Of a DNA stretch of 63,178 bases, positions 50,198 to 60,247 are shown piece by piece. The translations under genes and the position numbers were made by a program. The stretch comes from Umezawaea beigongshangensis. Its GTDB lineage: Bacteria; Actinomycetota; Actinomycetes; Mycobacteriales; Pseudonocardiaceae. The DNA is taken from contig NZ_JAEIOJ010000019.1 of the NCBI RefSeq assembly GCF_016464305.1, positions 1-63,178 on the forward strand. The letters run 5' to 3'. The notes below the pieces were generated by a model. The model had not been told where the DNA came from. It made no database searches and saw nothing but the letters and a program-made list of their open reading frames with translations. Each line of letters starts with the position of its first letter. The first letter of the stretch is position 1.

Positions 50198-53100
50198 GTG
50201 GCTCGGAGCTCGTTTCGTGCTGCCCGTTTCCGTGTACCGGCCAGACGCCTGCGCGCTGTGCGGTCGAAGATCGTGCTGCTGGTGCTGGCGCTGCTGCTGG
50301 CGATGGCCGGCCCGCCCGCGTCGCAGTTGATGCCTCCGCTGTTCGACGGACTGGACGACCTGGTCGAGGCGATGGGTGAGGCGCCCGCACAGCGCTGGGG
50401 CTCCGCGACCGAGGCGGCGCGCGAAGCGCTCGCCGAACGCCCCATCGCCGAAGCGGGGGAGAACCGCGCTGCGGCCTCCGAGCAGTCGAAGTACCCGCCG
50501 GTGTCCTTCGGCGGCGAGGTGAAGCCGGCCGCCAACGAGGTGAGCACCTCCACCAGCGAGCCGCAGGTGCACGGCTACGACGCCGCCACCAGCCAGGAGC
50601 TCGCCGCAGAGCGCGGCGAGCACGAGCGCACCTACGCCAACGCCGACGGCTCCCGCACCACCGAGTTCACCTCGGAGCCGGTGAACCACCGCACGCCCGA
50701 CGGGCGAATGGAGCCGATCGACACCACGGTCGTCCCGGCCGGTGACACCCCGGAGGACGGCTGGCGCAACGCGGCGGACGCGCTTGACCTGCGCTTCGCC
50801 CGCACCGCTGGGCCGCAGGACCTGGTCGAGGTCGCTCTCGACGCCGAGCACCGGCTGTCGTTCGGCCTCGCGGGCGCGAACGCCGTCACGGGCAGTCCCG
50901 AGGCCAGCAGCCTCACCTACCCCGGTGTGTTCACCGACGCCGACCTGCGGATCGACGTGCGGCCGGGTGCGATGAAGGAGACCCTGGTCCTGCGGTCGAG
51001 GTCGGCTCCGAGGTCGTGGACGTTCCCGCTGGAGTTGACCGGTCTCACGGCCGAGATCGTCGACGGCCGGGTGGCCCTGCGCGACTCCGCAGGGGTGGAG
51101 CGGGCGCAGTTCCCCCGCGGCTTCATGGTCGACTCGAAGGTCGACCCGCTCTCCGGTGAACCCGCCCGTTCTGAAGCGGTCACCTACTCCCTCGTCCAGC
51201 ACGAGGGCGGGCCCGCGCTGCGAGTGGACGTCGACGCTGCCTGGCTCGACGACCCGGCCCGCCAGTACCCCGTCCTGGTCGATCCCACGATCGAGCCGCA
51301 GACCACCAACTCCAGCATGGTGACCCAGGACGGCTTCCGCGACACCTCCGGCATCGAGCTCAAGACCGGCCGTGTGGACGGCACGACGGCAGCCACCTAC
51401 CTCAAGTTCGACGGTATCGAGAACAGGCTGCGCAACTACAAGATCTTCGCCGCGCACCTGGCACTGGCCAACATCCACTCCTACTCGTGCGCGCCGCGCC
51501 CGGTGACGGTTCACGCCGTCACCGCCGTGTGGGGCACCTCGGGCGGTTACCCCGGACCCGCCCACGGCGAAGCCCTGACACAGGCGTCCTTCGCGCACGG
51601 CCGCGAGGGCTGTCCCGCCGCGTGGGAGGTCATCAACCTCGGCACCGGCGGCCGCGACCTGGTCCAGCGGTGGGTCAAGGGCGAGCAGGCCAACCACGGC
51701 CTGACGGTGCGCGCACCGGTCGACGACGTGTACGCGTGGAAGAAGTTCGCCGGACACGCCACGGGAGAGGCCGCTCCCTCGCTGTACGTGACGCACTCGC
51801 CCTACGACGTGTCCTACGAGTTCCTCAACCCCACCCCCGACCCGCCGATCACCAGGGCCAGCGACGGCAAGGTCACGCTGTCGGTCACCAACAGGGGGTC
51901 GCAGGCGTGGACACCGCAGGACTTCGTGCTGGGCTACCGGGTCTTCACCGAGTCCGGCACGCGCGTGCAGGAGGTCGAGAACGCCGCCCAGCTGCCCGGT
52001 GACGTCCCCCGTGGTCAGAGCGCCGTGCTCTCACCGACGATCCAGCGGCTCGAACCGGGCAAGTACCTCGTCGACTTCAGCATCGTCCACAAGGGACGCA
52101 AGTGGTTGTCCGACGACATGCTCCCGGTCCTGCGCCTGGTCCTGGTGGTCTACGAGCAGCCGCCCAGGCTGGTCGACCAGTACCCGCCCAACGGCTACCC
52201 CTCACCGCTGCTCACGCCGTCGCTGTGGGCCAACGCGGTGATGATCGCCCCGCCGCCCGGTGCCGTGATGAGCTACGACTTCCAGGTGTGCGAGAAGGAC
52301 GCGCTGGGAAACGACACCGCCTGCTTCAACTCCGGATACCAGCAGAACCCGACGTGGACCGTTCCCGCGGGCAAGCTGCGCTGGGACAAGACCTACTACT
52401 GGCGGGTCACCCCCTACAACGGCGCCGCCTACGGTGACCCCGGCCCGCAGAGCGCGCTGCTGACCGTGGTGCCGCAGCCGGAGATCACCTCGCACCTGTC
52501 GGTGGCCCCCTACAGCGGCATCAGCAAGGACTTTGACCCGCAGACGGGCAACTACTTCAGCAGCGCGGTCGACGCCTCGGTGGCCTCCGTCGGTCCCGAG
52601 CTGACCGTGAGCCGGACCTACAACAGCCTGGACCCGCGTCGCGGCAACGCCTTCGGCGCGGGGTGGTCGACCCGCTACGACATGTCCGTCCTGCCCGACG
52701 AGGACGGCTCGGGCAACGTGGTCGTCACCCATCCCGACGGCCAGCAGGCCAGGTTCGGGCGCAACCCCGACGGCACGTTCGCCCCGCCGGGGGGCCGCTA
52801 CGCGGTGCTCAACCACGAGTCCGACAGCACGTGGCGGTTGCAGGACAAGACGGGGACGGTCTACTCCTTCACCGCCGCTGGTGCGTTGAGCCGCATCGCC
52901 GACGCCCACAACCGCGTGGTGACGCTGACCCGCTCGGGCGGCAAGCTCGCCGTCGTGCGCAGTGAGGCCAGCGGCCGGTCGCTGCGCTTCACCTGGAACG
53001 GCGCCCACGTCGCCGAGGTTTCCACCGACCCGGTCGACGGGGCCGCGCTGACGTGGAAGTACACCTACGACGGTGACCTGCTGACCTCGGTGTGCAACCC

Positions 53101-56100
53101 GAAGGGCGAGTGCACCCGCTACGGTCACACCGCCGGGTCGCACTACCGCAGCACGGTCCTCGACGCGAACCCCGCCTCCTACTGGCGCCTGGGAGAGCCG
53201 ACCGGTGACGTGGCGGCCAGTCAGGTCGCGGCCCGCGTCGGAAAGGACAACGGCAAACACGCCGCCGTCCAGCTCGGTGTGCCCGGCCCGCTGTCCGGGA
53301 CCGGCGTGACCGCGGCGCGCTTCAACGGCACGGACTCGGTGGTCACCCTGCCCGAGGGGACCGCGGTCAAGAGCCGCAACGCCGCGGTGGAGCTGTGGTT
53401 CCGCTCCGACCAGGGGGCAGGCCCGCTGTTCGCCCACCAGCGCAAGGCGCTGAGCGAGGACTCCAGCGCCGCCGCCGTCCCGGTGCTCTACATCGGCGTC
53501 GACGGTCTGCTGCGCGGCCAGTTCTGGCAGGGCGAGTCCAAGCCGATCACCAGCTCCGCCCCGGTCAACGACGGCGGCTGGCACCACGTCGTGCTCTCCG
53601 GCTCCACCAGTGTGCAGACCCTCTACCTCGACGGTGTGCAGGTCGGCACCCTTGACGGCACGATCACCGCCGAGGAGGTGCCGTTCACCCAGATCGGTGC
53701 CGCCTACGCGGCGGGGACCTGGCCGAGCTGGGGCACCACGCCGCGCTGGTTCTTCGACGGCGACATCGCCGAGGTCGCCGTCTACCACCACCCGGTCGGC
53801 CTGCCCGCGGCGCGCGAGCACCGTGCCGCGGCCGCCGCGGCCGACCAGCTCGGCGAGATCGTCCTGCCCTCGGGCCGCACCGCCGCGACGATGACCTACG
53901 ACACCGTGCACGACCGGCTGGCAGAACTCGTCGACGGCAACGGCGGATCGTGGGCGATCGGCACCCCGAGCACCTCCGGCAACGAGACCGACCCCGTCGT
54001 CACGGTCACCGTCACCGACCCCGGCAACAGCCCGCACGACTACGACTACGACGCGGGCCGCGGCCGCATCCTGCGCTACGCCGCCCCCCTGGGCATCACA
54101 GCCAGGGAGGACGGCAACCAGCCACGCCCCTCGCAGACCACCACTCCCACCACACCGGCGTGCACCACGCAACCGACACCGCCCAGCGGCGGCCCGATCT
54201 TCTGCGGCGGCCCGATCACCAGCCCGCCGAACTGGGAGACCGGCCCCATCAAGGGCCAGGGCGTGCGCACGTTCACCTACGACGACAAGGGCTATCAGGA
54301 CTCCGTCACCAACGAGGTGGGCGCGCAGATCCGCACCACCCACGACGACCGGGGCAACCCGACCTCGTCGACGACGTGCCGGGTCGAGGGCGAGCCCTGC
54401 CAGACCAGCTACACCCGCTACCACCTCAACCCGATCGACAAGCTCGACCCGGTCAACGACAAACCCACCGAGACGCGCGACGCGCGGTCGAGCAGCGGCG
54501 ACGACCAGACCTACCGCACGACCTACACCTACTCCCGCAGGGGAGACGTCGAAAGCATCACCGCGCCAGGCGGTGCGCGCAGCACCATCACCCACACCAC
54601 CGTCGCCACCCCCGCCTTCGGCGGCGGCAGCGCCCCCGCCGGTCTCACCGACACCACCACCGACGAACGCGGCCAGATCACCCGCTACTCCTACCGCTCC
54701 AACGGCGACCTCGCCGAGGTCGTCACACCGACCGGGCTGATCACCCGGTTCGTCTACGACGCGATCGGGCGCAAGACCGCTCAGACGCAGATCTCCGCCG
54801 ACCACCCCGGCGGACTGACCACCACCTACGCCTTCGACACCGCCTCCCGTCCCGTCGCCGTCACCAGCCCGCCCAGCCGCAACACGATCACCGGCGTCGT
54901 GCACACCACCCGCACCGCCACCGAGTTCGACGCCGACGGCCTGCAGACCAAGATCGAGGTCTCCGACCTCACCGGCGGTGACGAGGCCCGCACGACGACC
55001 TACGTCCACGACGAGCACGGCAGGCCCACCAGGACCACCGACGCCGACGGCCGCGAGACCAGCCAGGGCTTCGACTCCTTCGGCAACACCACGTGGACGG
55101 TCGACGCCGCGGGCAACCGCACCGAGTTCTCCTACACCGCACGCAACCAGGTCGCCCGGATCACGCTGAAGAACTGGCGCGGCGACCAGGGGGCGCCGAC
55201 CGGCGGCGACCTCGTGCTGCAGGAGAACGTCTACGACCACGCGGGTCGGCTGGTGCTGCGCAGCGACGCCATGGGACGCACCCGCTCCTACACCTACTAC
55301 CGCGACGACCTGCTGCACCAGATCTTCGCCGAGAAGGTCCGCAATCCCCAAGACCTGGTAGCCGGTGTCCCCCAGCCCCGCACCCGGACGATCGAACTGG
55401 TCCGCAACGAGTACGACGCGGCGGGGAACCTGATCAGGCAGACCGGCGGCGGCGGTGACCTGGTCACCGAACAGGTCCTCGACGTCAACGGCAGGCCCTC
55501 CAGCACGGTGGTCGACCCCACCGGCATCGCCCGCCGCACCGACTACACCTACGACGCCGGCGGCAACGTCGTGCGGGAGGTGCGCTCGGGCAAGCCGTCC
55601 AACCTGCCGTTCTTCGCCAGCGCGTCGTCCACGGTCGTGGACTACGGCTACGACGCGCCCGGCCGCCAGATCAGCCAGAGCGTCCTGGTCGGCAACACCG
55701 CGCTGACCACGAGCCGCGGTTACGACCAGCGCAACCTGCTGGTCTCCCTCACCGACGCCCGCGGCACCACCGAGGGCGCGGACCCCGCAGGCCACACCAC
55801 GAACTACACCTACGACGAGATGGGCCGCCAGGTCACCTCCATCGCGCCGCCGGTGGCTGTGGAGTCCGGGGCAGGCGAGGCGAGCACGACGCGGCCGACG
55901 ACGGCCACCGGCTACAACGCCTTCGATCAGCCCACGCACGTGCGCGACGCCGACGAGCGGGTGACCAGCACCGACTACGACCGTCTCGGCCGCGCGGTGC
56001 GCACCACGCTGCCGGGCTACACCCCGCCGGGCGGCGGCACGCAGATCGTCCCGACGATCACCACCTCTTACGACGCCGCGGACAACGTGGCCGCCACCAC

Positions 56101-59100
56101 CGACGGCCGCGGGCACACCACCCGCTACACCCACGACCAGTTCAACCGGGTGATCGAGAAGCACGACCCGGCCGCGGACGGGCAGCCCGGCGGCGTGTGG
56201 CGCTACAGCTACAGCCGCGAGGGCGAACTGTTGTCGCAGACCAGCCCGCTGGGCGCCCGCACCCAGGCCACCTACGACGACCTCGGCCGCCCCCTCACCA
56301 GCACGACCCTGGAGCGCGTCCCCGCACCGGCGGCACTCACCACGGTCTTCCTCCACGACGACAGCGGCAACCTGACCAGCACCACCTCGCCGACCGGTGA
56401 GATCAGCCAGCGGCGCTACGACACCGCCGGCCAGCTCATCACGGCCGTCGATCCCGCAGGCGTGGCCGTGCAGTACGGCTATGACCAGGTGGGGCGTCGC
56501 GCGACCACGAAGGACGCGCTCGGCCGGATCAACGCCACCCGCTACGACGACGCAGGCCGCGTCACGGCCCTGCTCGACCTCGGCCCGGACGGCTCGCTGC
56601 TGCGCAAGCGAGGCTTCGAGCACGACCCGGCGGGCAACACCGTGGCCGAGACCGACGCGCTCGGCCGCACCACCAGGTTCGAGCACGACGCGCTCAACCA
56701 CCTGGTGCGCCAGGTCGAGCCGGTGTCGGACACCGAGACGATCACCACGTCGTTCGGCTACGACGCGGCGGGCAACCGCACCCGCTACACCGACGGCCGC
56801 GGCAACTCGACGTTCTACGGCTTCAACTCCCTGAACCTGCCGGAGTCCGTCGTGGAACCCTCCACGCAGGCGCACCCCGCGCTGTCGGACCGCACGTGGA
56901 CCGTCGCCTACGACGCCTCGGCCAACCCGGTGAAGGCCACCGCCCCCGGCGGCGTGGTGCGCGACCGCACCTACGACCACCTCAACCGGCTCACCACCGA
57001 GACCGGCACCGGTGCCGAGGCGCCAACCGCGCAGAGCAGCAGCACCTACGACCTGGCCGGCCGCCTCACCTCGGTCAGCGCCCCCGGCGGCGTCAACACC
57101 TTCTCCTACGATGACCGCGACCAGCTGGTGTCCGCGCAGGGACCGTCCGGCTCGTCGAGCTTCGCCTACGACGGCAGCGGCAGGCTCACCGAACGCACCG
57201 ACGCCTCCGGCACCTCCCGCTACACCTACAACAAGGGCCGGCTCGCGACCGTCGTGGACGGGATCACCGGTGGAACCCAGGTGATGGGCTACGACGTCAC
57301 CGGCCAGATGAACTCCGTCCTGCTCGGGTCCGGGCACCGCCGCAACCTGACCTTCGACGACCTGGGGCGGCCGACCGCAGACGTCGTCACCAGCACCGGA
57401 GGAACCGTCGTAGCGGCGACGGAGTACGGCTACGACCTCACCGACAACGTCACCCGCAAGAAGACCACCGGCACTGCGGGCGCGTCGGACAACACCTACG
57501 GCTACGACCACGCTGGCCGCTTGACGTCGTGGACGGTCAACGGCAACACCACGAACTACACGTGGGACGCCTCGGGCAACCGCACCGGCGCGGGCTCCAA
57601 AACCTCCGTCTACGACGAGCGCAACAGACTTCAATCCGACGGTGACTTCACCTACACCCACACCGCCCGAGGCACGCTCACCAGCCGCACCAGCGCCGGT
57701 CTGACCGACGAGCTGACCTTCGACGCCTTCGACCGGCTCGTCGGCCAGGGGGAGACCACCTACCAGTACGATGCGCTGGGACGCGTCGTGGTGCGCAACG
57801 GCAAGTCCTTCTCCTACAGCGGAACCAGTCACGCGCTGGCCGGTGACGGTACGACCGTCTACAGCCGCGGCCCAGGCGAAGAACTGATCTCGCTGAAGGA
57901 GGGCCAGGACGCCCGCGTCGCCGTCGCCGACATGCACGGCGACCTCATCGGCTGGCTTGCCCCGCAGGATGGCGGCTCCAGCCTCGTGGACTCCGTGTCC
58001 TTCGACCCGTTCGGCAAGGTCCTCTCCACCAGCGGAGAGCAGCGCTCCGCGGGCTTTCAGGGCGCGTGGACCGACCCCGACACCGGCGACGTCGACATGG
58101 GTGCACGCTGGTACGACCCCGACACCGGCTCGTTCACCTCCCGCGACACCGTCCAGGCCGGTAGCGGCGACTCGATCCTGTTCAACCGCTACGGCTACGG
58201 CAACGGATCACCACTGCGCTACAACGACCCCGACGGCCACTGGGGCTTCGACTGGGTCGGCAACGCCATCGGCAGTGTCGTGAACAAGGCGAAGAGCGCG
58301 GCGTCCAGCGCAGCTGGCTACGTCTCGAAGAAGGTCAGCTCGGTCATCAACCTGGGCAAGAACGTGGCGAAGAAGGTCGTCAACTTCATCAAGGGCAAGG
58401 CGAGCCAGTTCGGAAACTGGGTCAAGAACACCTTCAACCAGGCCATCGGCTGGGCCAAGCAGAAGTTCTCCCAGTTCACCGCCTGGGCGGGCAAGGCTGT
58501 GGACCAGCTCAAGAACACCGCCGCGAACGCGATCGACCGCATCAAGGGCTCGCTGGGCAAGGCCGTCGACTGGGGCAAGCAGAAGATCGACAAGGTCATC
58601 GGCTCGATGCCCCAGGTCGCTGGATGGGTCGTGGACAACGTCCTGGCACCCATGAGCGACTTCAGCAACCAGTACATCCTCCAGCCCATCGCCAACTCGG
58701 TGAACTACGTCATGTCCGCGATTCCGACGATTCCGGCCCGGGTCCTCAGCGCCGTCAGCGACATGAGCCTGCAGGACGCGCAGCAGACCCTGGACATGGC
58801 GTGGGACGCCGCGGTGGCGGCGAGCCCGGCGCTCGGACAGATGGCATCCTTCGGCAAGGGCGCCGTCGAAGCCACCGGTCAACTGCTGCACTTCGCCTGG
58901 TCGACCTCCTCGGTTCGGGCGGTGATGGATCCCCTGGGTTTCTTGGGCACCGCTGGGAGCATCTTCACGGGCCTCGGCACAGCTGTGCAGAATCCGGTCG
59001 CATTCGGTAAGACGATGATCGACTGGGACATGTGGGCCACTGACCCGGCACGGGCACTGGGGCACCTCGTGCCCGACGCGCTGCTGGCCATTGGTACCGG

Positions 59101-59971
59101 AGGTTCCGGCGTCGTGGCCAAGCGCCTAGCCGTGAACGGTGGTAAGGCGCTGGCAGAGGGTGGGGTGAAAGCGGGCCTGAAGGACCTTTTTCCCGACTGC
59201 AACAGCTTCGTGCCCGCTGCACTGGTTCTCATGGCCGATGGTTCCCGTAAGGCGATTTCTGAGGTCGAGGTCGGTGAGTTGGTCGTGGCGACCGATCCGA
59301 CTACTGGCACGACGGAGCACAGGGCTGTCACCGACGTCATCGTGGGGGAGGGCGAGAAGAACCTCGTCTCGCTGACCGTTACGACTCGGAGCGGCTCGGA
59401 GGAGCTCACCGCAACAGATGGGCACCCGTTCTGGGTCGACGAGCAGGGACGTTGGATTGACGCTGAGGATCTCAGGGCCGGTGACCGCTTGCGAACGGCA
59501 GACGGTTCACCTGCCGAGGTGTCGGGTACACGGTCATACACTCAGACTCGGCGGGTCTACAACATTACAGTCGACGGTGTTCACACCTTCCATGTTCTCG
59601 TGGGCTCCGTGTCGGTGTTGGTGCACAACTGCATTTCGTTTCCGATTTTCAGGACTCCAAAGGAAGTGAATCGTGATTATGAGTTGAAGCATGGCCCTAA
59701 TGCTGCGGCTCATCAGCATGGCGATAGGAGGATTTATTTCGGAGAGGAGAGTGTTGCGCTCGAATATCAGAAGAGGGGGGATTTCGCGGGCGGAACCATT
59801 AGGTATGATATGCATCCCGACTTTATGCAAGAATTTTCTGATACCGCTTGGCGGTATGACTGGAATGGGCCGAATAACCTTGCCAGGATTGAGTTTGCGA
59901 TCCCAGTGGAGAGGCTTTCGGACTTCAATCGTCTTACGTTGAATAGGATTTGGATCCCTGGGAGGTCGTAG
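50198..59971 (+). CDS. Rhs/YD-repeat polymorphic toxin with LamG, Hint and C-terminal toxin tip
   Basis: 3,257 residues; GTG 50198 was chosen 7 nt after GGGGGGAAG, just before a basic N-terminus and the export helix IVLLVLALLLAMAGPPAS. Approximate domains: DNRLRE-like (365-525), DUF6531-type start (YSGISKDFDPQTGNYFSS, about 765), LamG/concanavalin-like (980-1215), then many YD repeats (YDxxGR/YDAAGN) to about 2540, and the Rhs core with FDPFGKVLSTSG and YDPDTGSFTSRDTVQAGSGD (about 2600-2650). After a helical linker comes a Hint domain: CNSFVPAALVLMADGS (about 3003), TDGHPFWVDE and VHTFHVLVGSVSVLVHNC. The last 112 residues are an unrecognised tip encoded by markedly more AT-rich DNA. Hint plus a variable tip is the layout of secreted toxins used against other bacteria. 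A candidate immunity gene overlaps its stop. Confidence 0.92.
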   Translation: MARSSFRAARFRVPARRLRAVRSKIVLLVLALLLAMAGPPASQLMPPLFDGLDDLVEAMGEAPAQRWGSATEAAREALAERPIAEAGENRAAASEQSKYPPVSFGGEVKPAANEVSTSTSEPQVHGYDAATSQELAAERGEHERTYANADGSRTTEFTSEPVNHRTPDGRMEPIDTTVVPAGDTPEDGWRNAADALDLRFARTAGPQDLVEVALDAEHRLSFGLAGANAVTGSPEASSLTYPGVFTDADLRIDVRPGAMKETLVLRSRSAPRSWTFPLELTGLTAEIVDGRVALRDSAGVERAQFPRGFMVDSKVDPLSGEPARSEAVTYSLVQHEGGPALRVDVDAAWLDDPARQYPVLVDPTIEPQTTNSSMVTQDGFRDTSGIELKTGRVDGTTAATYLKFDGIENRLRNYKIFAAHLALANIHSYSCAPRPVTVHAVTAVWGTSGGYPGPAHGEALTQASFAHGREGCPAAWEVINLGTGGRDLVQRWVKGEQANHGLTVRAPVDDVYAWKKFAGHATGEAAPSLYVTHSPYDVSYEFLNPTPDPPITRASDGKVTLSVTNRGSQAWTPQDFVLGYRVFTESGTRVQEVENAAQLPGDVPRGQSAVLSPTIQRLEPGKYLVDFSIVHKGRKWLSDDMLPVLRLVLVVYEQPPRLVDQYPPNGYPSPLLTPSLWANAVMIAPPPGAVMSYDFQVCEKDALGNDTACFNSGYQQNPTWTVPAGKLRWDKTYYWRVTPYNGAAYGDPGPQSALLTVVPQPEITSHLSVAPYSGISKDFDPQTGNYFSSAVDASVASVGPELTVSRTYNSLDPRRGNAFGAGWSTRYDMSVLPDEDGSGNVVVTHPDGQQARFGRNPDGTFAPPGGRYAVLNHESDSTWRLQDKTGTVYSFTAAGALSRIADAHNRVVTLTRSGGKLAVVRSEASGRSLRFTWNGAHVAEVSTDPVDGAALTWKYTYDGDLLTSVCNPKGECTRYGHTAGSHYRSTVLDANPASYWRLGEPTGDVAASQVAARVGKDNGKHAAVQLGVPGPLSGTGVTAARFNGTDSVVTLPEGTAVKSRNAAVELWFRSDQGAGPLFAHQRKALSEDSSAAAVPVLYIGVDGLLRGQFWQGESKPITSSAPVNDGGWHHVVLSGSTSVQTLYLDGVQVGTLDGTITAEEVPFTQIGAAYAAGTWPSWGTTPRWFFDGDIAEVAVYHHPVGLPAAREHRAAAAAADQLGEIVLPSGRTAATMTYDTVHDRLAELVDGNGGSWAIGTPSTSGNETDPVVTVTVTDPGNSPHDYDYDAGRGRILRYAAPLGITAREDGNQPRPSQTTTPTTPACTTQPTPPSGGPIFCGGPITSPPNWETGPIKGQGVRTFTYDDKGYQDSVTNEVGAQIRTTHDDRGNPTSSTTCRVEGEPCQTSYTRYHLNPIDKLDPVNDKPTETRDARSSSGDDQTYRTTYTYSRRGDVESITAPGGARSTITHTTVATPAFGGGSAPAGLTDTTTDERGQITRYSYRSNGDLAEVVTPTGLITRFVYDAIGRKTAQTQISADHPGGLTTTYAFDTASRPVAVTSPPSRNTITGVVHTTRTATEFDADGLQTKIEVSDLTGGDEARTTTYVHDEHGRPTRTTDADGRETSQGFDSFGNTTWTVDAAGNRTEFSYTARNQVARITLKNWRGDQGAPTGGDLVLQENVYDHAGRLVLRSDAMGRTRSYTYYRDDLLHQIFAEKVRNPQDLVAGVPQPRTRTIELVRNEYDAAGNLIRQTGGGGDLVTEQVLDVNGRPSSTVVDPTGIARRTDYTYDAGGNVVREVRSGKPSNLPFFASASSTVVDYGYDAPGRQISQSVLVGNTALTTSRGYDQRNLLVSLTDARGTTEGADPAGHTTNYTYDEMGRQVTSIAPPVAVESGAGEASTTRPTTATGYNAFDQPTHVRDADERVTSTDYDRLGRAVRTTLPGYTPPGGGTQIVPTITTSYDAADNVAATTDGRGHTTRYTHDQFNRVIEKHDPAADGQPGGVWRYSYSREGELLSQTSPLGARTQATYDDLGRPLTSTTLERVPAPAALTTVFLHDDSGNLTSTTSPTGEISQRRYDTAGQLITAVDPAGVAVQYGYDQVGRRATTKDALGRINATRYDDAGRVTALLDLGPDGSLLRKRGFEHDPAGNTVAETDALGRTTRFEHDALNHLVRQVEPVSDTETITTSFGYDAAGNRTRYTDGRGNSTFYGFNSLNLPESVVEPSTQAHPALSDRTWTVAYDASANPVKATAPGGVVRDRTYDHLNRLTTETGTGAEAPTAQSSSTYDLAGRLTSVSAPGGVNTFSYDDRDQLVSAQGPSGSSSFAYDGSGRLTERTDASGTSRYTYNKGRLATVVDGITGGTQVMGYDVTGQMNSVLLGSGHRRNLTFDDLGRPTADVVTSTGGTVVAATEYGYDLTDNVTRKKTTGTAGASDNTYGYDHAGRLTSWTVNGNTTNYTWDASGNRTGAGSKTSVYDERNRLQSDGDFTYTHTARGTLTSRTSAGLTDELTFDAFDRLVGQGETTYQYDALGRVVVRNGKSFSYSGTSHALAGDGTTVYSRGPGEELISLKEGQDARVAVADMHGDLIGWLAPQDGGSSLVDSVSFDPFGKVLSTSGEQRSAGFQGAWTDPDTGDVDMGARWYDPDTGSFTSRDTVQAGSGDSILFNRYGYGNGSPLRYNDPDGHWGFDWVGNAIGSVVNKAKSAASSAAGYVSKKVSSVINLGKNVAKKVVNFIKGKASQFGNWVKNTFNQAIGWAKQKFSQFTAWAGKAVDQLKNTAANAIDRIKGSLGKAVDWGKQKIDKVIGSMPQVAGWVVDNVLAPMSDFSNQYILQPIANSVNYVMSAIPTIPARVLSAVSDMSLQDAQQTLDMAWDAAVAASPALGQMASFGKGAVEATGQLLHFAWSTSSVRAVMDPLGFLGTAGSIFTGLGTAVQNPVAFGKTMIDWDMWATDPARALGHLVPDALLAIGTGGSGVVAKRLAVNGGKALAEGGVKAGLKDLFPDCNSFVPAALVLMADGSRKAISEVEVGELVVATDPTTGTTEHRAVTDVIVGEGEKNLVSLTVTTRSGSEELTATDGHPFWVDEQGRWIDAEDLRAGDRLRTADGSPAEVSGTRSYTQTRRVYNITVDGVHTFHVLVGSVSVLVHNCISFPIFRTPKEVNRDYELKHGPNAAAHQHGDRRIYFGEESVALEYQKRGDFAGGTIRYDMHPDFMQEFSDTAWRYDWNGPNNLARIEFAIPVERLSDFNRLTLNRIWIPGRS

Positions 59972-60246
59972 TGAACGTAAAATTGCATGACGAAGTGGAT
60001 GTCCGAGTGGTGGAAGTTATGTCATGGGGTGTCAACGTGGCGGTGATGCCTAATGTCTATGGATTCATAGACATTACAAAGCTTGCAACTTGGGTGTCAT
60101 CGGGGGAGGTGCCGGAAGTAGGGGAAACTTTGAGCGCAGTTGTTCTGGATGACACTAGAAGCCCGATGAGGCTCAGTTCGCTTCCGGGCGACCGTGTTAC
60201 TGCCGGCAGGTTGCGTGACCGACGTCGAAGTGAAAGTGGCGGTTAA
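59971..60246 (+). CDS. S1/OB-fold-like protein, candidate immunity protein
   Basis: 91 residues; the GTG overlaps the last base of the Rhs stop codon and lies 5 nt after GGGAGG. The sequence VRVVEVMSWGVNVAVMPNVY, GFIDITKLATWV, VGETLSAVVLDDTRSPMRLS follows the S1 RNA-binding OB-fold pattern ('V..V..wG..V...nv.GfI.i..l ... vGe.l.avVl.....r..LS'). The DNA is AT-rich like the toxin tip, so both probably arrived together. Position and overlap make it the immunity gene for the tip; if so, an RNA- or translation-linked toxin target is conceivable. The activity itself is not shown by sequence. Confidence 0.7.
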   Translation: MNVKLHDEVDVRVVEVMSWGVNVAVMPNVYGFIDITKLATWVSSGEVPEVGETLSAVVLDDTRSPMRLSSLPGDRVTAGRLRDRRRSESGG

Positions 60247-60247
60247 A

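Noticed and set aside
52202-57937. A very long open frame on the minus strand inside the Rhs gene.
   Set aside because: It is antisense to the YD-repeat region; high third-position GC keeps the opposite strand free of stops. The translation is Val/Gly/Arg/Ala-rich with no motif.
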